DNA of 12,970 bases from Thermoplasmata archaeon. Its GTDB lineage: Archaea; Thermoplasmatota; Thermoplasmata; SG8-5. Of the stretch, positions 12,341-12,970 are shown in pieces. The first letter of the stretch is position 1. Every line of letters begins with the position of its first letter. The position numbers and the translations under genes are program-made. The notes below the pieces were generated by a model. It was not told where the DNA came from. It worked only from the letters and a program-made list of their open reading frames with translations, and searched no databases. The stretch covers positions 1 to 12,970 of the forward strand of contig JAGLQM010000005.1 of NCBI GenBank assembly GCA_023136815.1. Direction: 5' to 3'.

Positions 12341-12555
12341 GCGGAGACAGGTACAAGGAAAATGAGGCAAGAATTGAAGAAATCATCAGGACTATCAACA
12401 TTGGGATAATCACTCAGGAGGCGGCCAACAAGTTGAGATTCGAAGCTGAAAGGTTGCTTGTAGAGAACCGGAAAATATTAGAAAAGGGTGAAGGACAGGT
12501 GTTTCTGGTAAGTATCCAGGGGAAGAAAGTTGTTGAGAAGGAACTGGTTCTTTAG
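12337..12555 (+). CDS. xseB: Exonuclease VII small subunit
   Basis: This 72-residue helical protein starts with TTG overlapping the xseA stop, so the two are translationally coupled. ENEARIEEIIRTIN near 8-21 and AANKLRFEAERLLVENRKIL near 29-48 fit the two-helix XseB pattern of a short first helix and a longer coiled-coil helix. In bacteria several XseB copies bind the XseA coiled coil. The C-terminal segment after residue 50 (GEGQVFLVSIQGKKVVEKELVL) is not typical and looks like a short beta hairpin. Assignment rests mainly on position and helix pattern. Confidence 0.78.
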   Translation: MSGDRYKENEARIEEIIRTINIGIITQEAANKLRFEAERLLVENRKILEKGEGQVFLVSIQGKKVVEKELVL

Positions 12556-12586
12556 TACTCATGCCCCATCCCGTAAAGCAACATCT

Positions 12587-12736
12587 TCATTTTAGCCTCT
12601 TGATTGATTCCAACTGCGCCCTCAACTTCTTATTCTCTCTCCTGAGCTGCTCAATTTCCTCATCCTGGAACCCCTGCTCCACAAACCATCCGGGTGTTGA
12701 CGAACACTGTTGGGGGAATGAAGGAGTTGGTGGTGG
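12587..12736 (-). pseudogene. C-terminal gene fragment with proline-rich linker and coiled coil
   Basis: On the minus strand a 49-codon frame bounded upstream by a stop at 12737-12739 reads PPPTPSFPQQ, then STPGWFVEQGFQDEEIEQ, then a heptad-like leucine coil ending ESIKRLK. It has no start codon. The composition (proline-rich linker, amphipathic helix, basic end) looks like the tail of a real protein. The upstream end is cut 4 bases from palindromic element B at 12743, which suggests that insertion or recombination removed the rest. It converges on xseB with a 31-base gap. Confidence 0.5.
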
Positions 12737-12742
12737 TTACGC

Positions 12743-12799
12743 CGCAAATTTGACATTTTTATCATAAATGCGTTGTCAAATCTGCGTCTCTCCTAACTT
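12743..12799. repeat. Palindromic element, copy B
   Basis: CGCAAATTTGACA (12743-12755) and TGTCAAATCTGCG (12774-12786) form a 13-bp inverted repeat with one mismatch, followed by TCTCTCCTAACT. It matches copy A at 10657-10713 in arms, spacing and flank. Confidence 0.65.
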
Positions 12800-12837
12800 T
12801 GATGATTATTTATACATCGACTATCAAAGTTAGGAGA
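12789..12837. repeat. Perfect 15-bp inverted repeat
   Basis: TCTCCTAACTTTGAT (12789-12803) is the exact reverse complement of 12823-12837. The 19-base centre contains TTATTTATAC, a TATA-like string. It abuts palindromic element B. It could be an operator over a promoter, a hairpin, or the ends of a very small mobile element. Confidence 0.75.
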
Positions 12838-12873
12838 TGAAGGTACGGATTTCGGGGAGGGGAATATTTTGTT

Positions 12874-12891
12874 GGGGTCTAAGGGTTGGGT
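12874..12891 (+). repeat. G-rich repeat, copy 2
   Basis: GGGGTCTAAGGGTTGGGT matches 11189-11206 at 16 of 18 positions. It overlaps the end of the partial gene on the minus strand. Confidence 0.5.
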
Positions 12892-12970
12892 TATTTCAAT
12901 CTCTTTTTCTTTTCAGGAATCTCAAGATAATTCTCATTGCTCACAACACTATTGCCAGTTTCCTTCTCCA
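12891..12970 (-). CDS. C-terminal end of an unidentified protein (partial)
   Basis: Minus-strand codons from the window edge to a TAA at 12891-12893 encode 25 residues: EKETGNSVVSNENYLEIP, then EKKKRLK. The hydrophilic, lysine-rich end is typical of a protein tail. The rest lies outside the window and no function can be given. Confidence 0.4.
   Translation of the reverse strand, partial: EKETGNSVVSNENYLEIPEKKKRLK

Noticed and set aside
12561..12767. Plus-strand 68-codon frame after xseB
   Set aside because: It is antisense to the coiled-coil fragment, whose heptad pattern is much more protein-like, and it runs into the palindromic element.
1..12970. CRISPR array, phage genes or transposase
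   Set aside because: No regularly spaced repeats of 25-40 bases and no transposase, integrase or capsid motifs were seen; the repeats present are short and dispersed.

Overview
The window looks like an archaeal chromosome, most likely euryarchaeal; a Thermoplasmatota-like lineage is a guess. The support is the RNA polymerase subunit K - enolase - ribosomal protein S2 gene order, endonuclease Q, archease, a divergent FtsZ-like protein, two type II leucine tRNAs that need archaeal-style splicing, and many genes whose start codon lies about 26-27 bases after a TATA-like box, which implies leaderless mRNAs.

Layout. (1) 1-4253, minus strand: an operon of corrinoid adenosyltransferase, a membrane-anchored clostripain-family (C11) protease and endonuclease Q, followed downstream by tRNA-Leu(CAG). 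(2) 4254-4952: a 51-bp dispersed repeat, a strong hairpin and tRNA-Leu(UAG) on the minus strand. (3) 4953-7907, plus strand: L-aspartate dehydrogenase, then the rpoK-eno-rpsB operon. (4) 7908-8630: a long intergenic region rich in inverted repeats, with an unlisted 49-residue membrane micropeptide on the minus strand and the second copy of the 51-bp repeat. (5) 8631-10640, plus strand: a divergent FtsZ/tubulin-like gene coupled by a TTGA overlap to a secreted, single-pass membrane protein, then archease. (6) 10641-12970: an accessory-looking stretch with a truncated RNase III-like gene, palindromes, G-rich repeats, exonuclease VII (xseA-xseB), a start-less coiled-coil gene fragment, and the end of a gene running off the edge.

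The strongest unusual signal is the pair of tRNA-Leu genes. Each is split inside the T-loop, between positions 59 and 60, by an intron of 111 or 123 nt. The two introns share their junction sequences and a common multi-helix fold, with compensating base changes. Removing them leaves two 84-nt tRNAs with fully paired acceptor, T and anticodon stems. The window also encodes archease, the cofactor of the RtcB ligase that joins archaeal tRNA exons.

Other points of interest are the FtsZ-like plus membrane-protein pair, which may be an anchored cytoskeletal module; an exonuclease VII large subunit whose C-terminus is a transmembrane helix; and a family of roughly 45-bp palindromic elements that abut two damaged genes.
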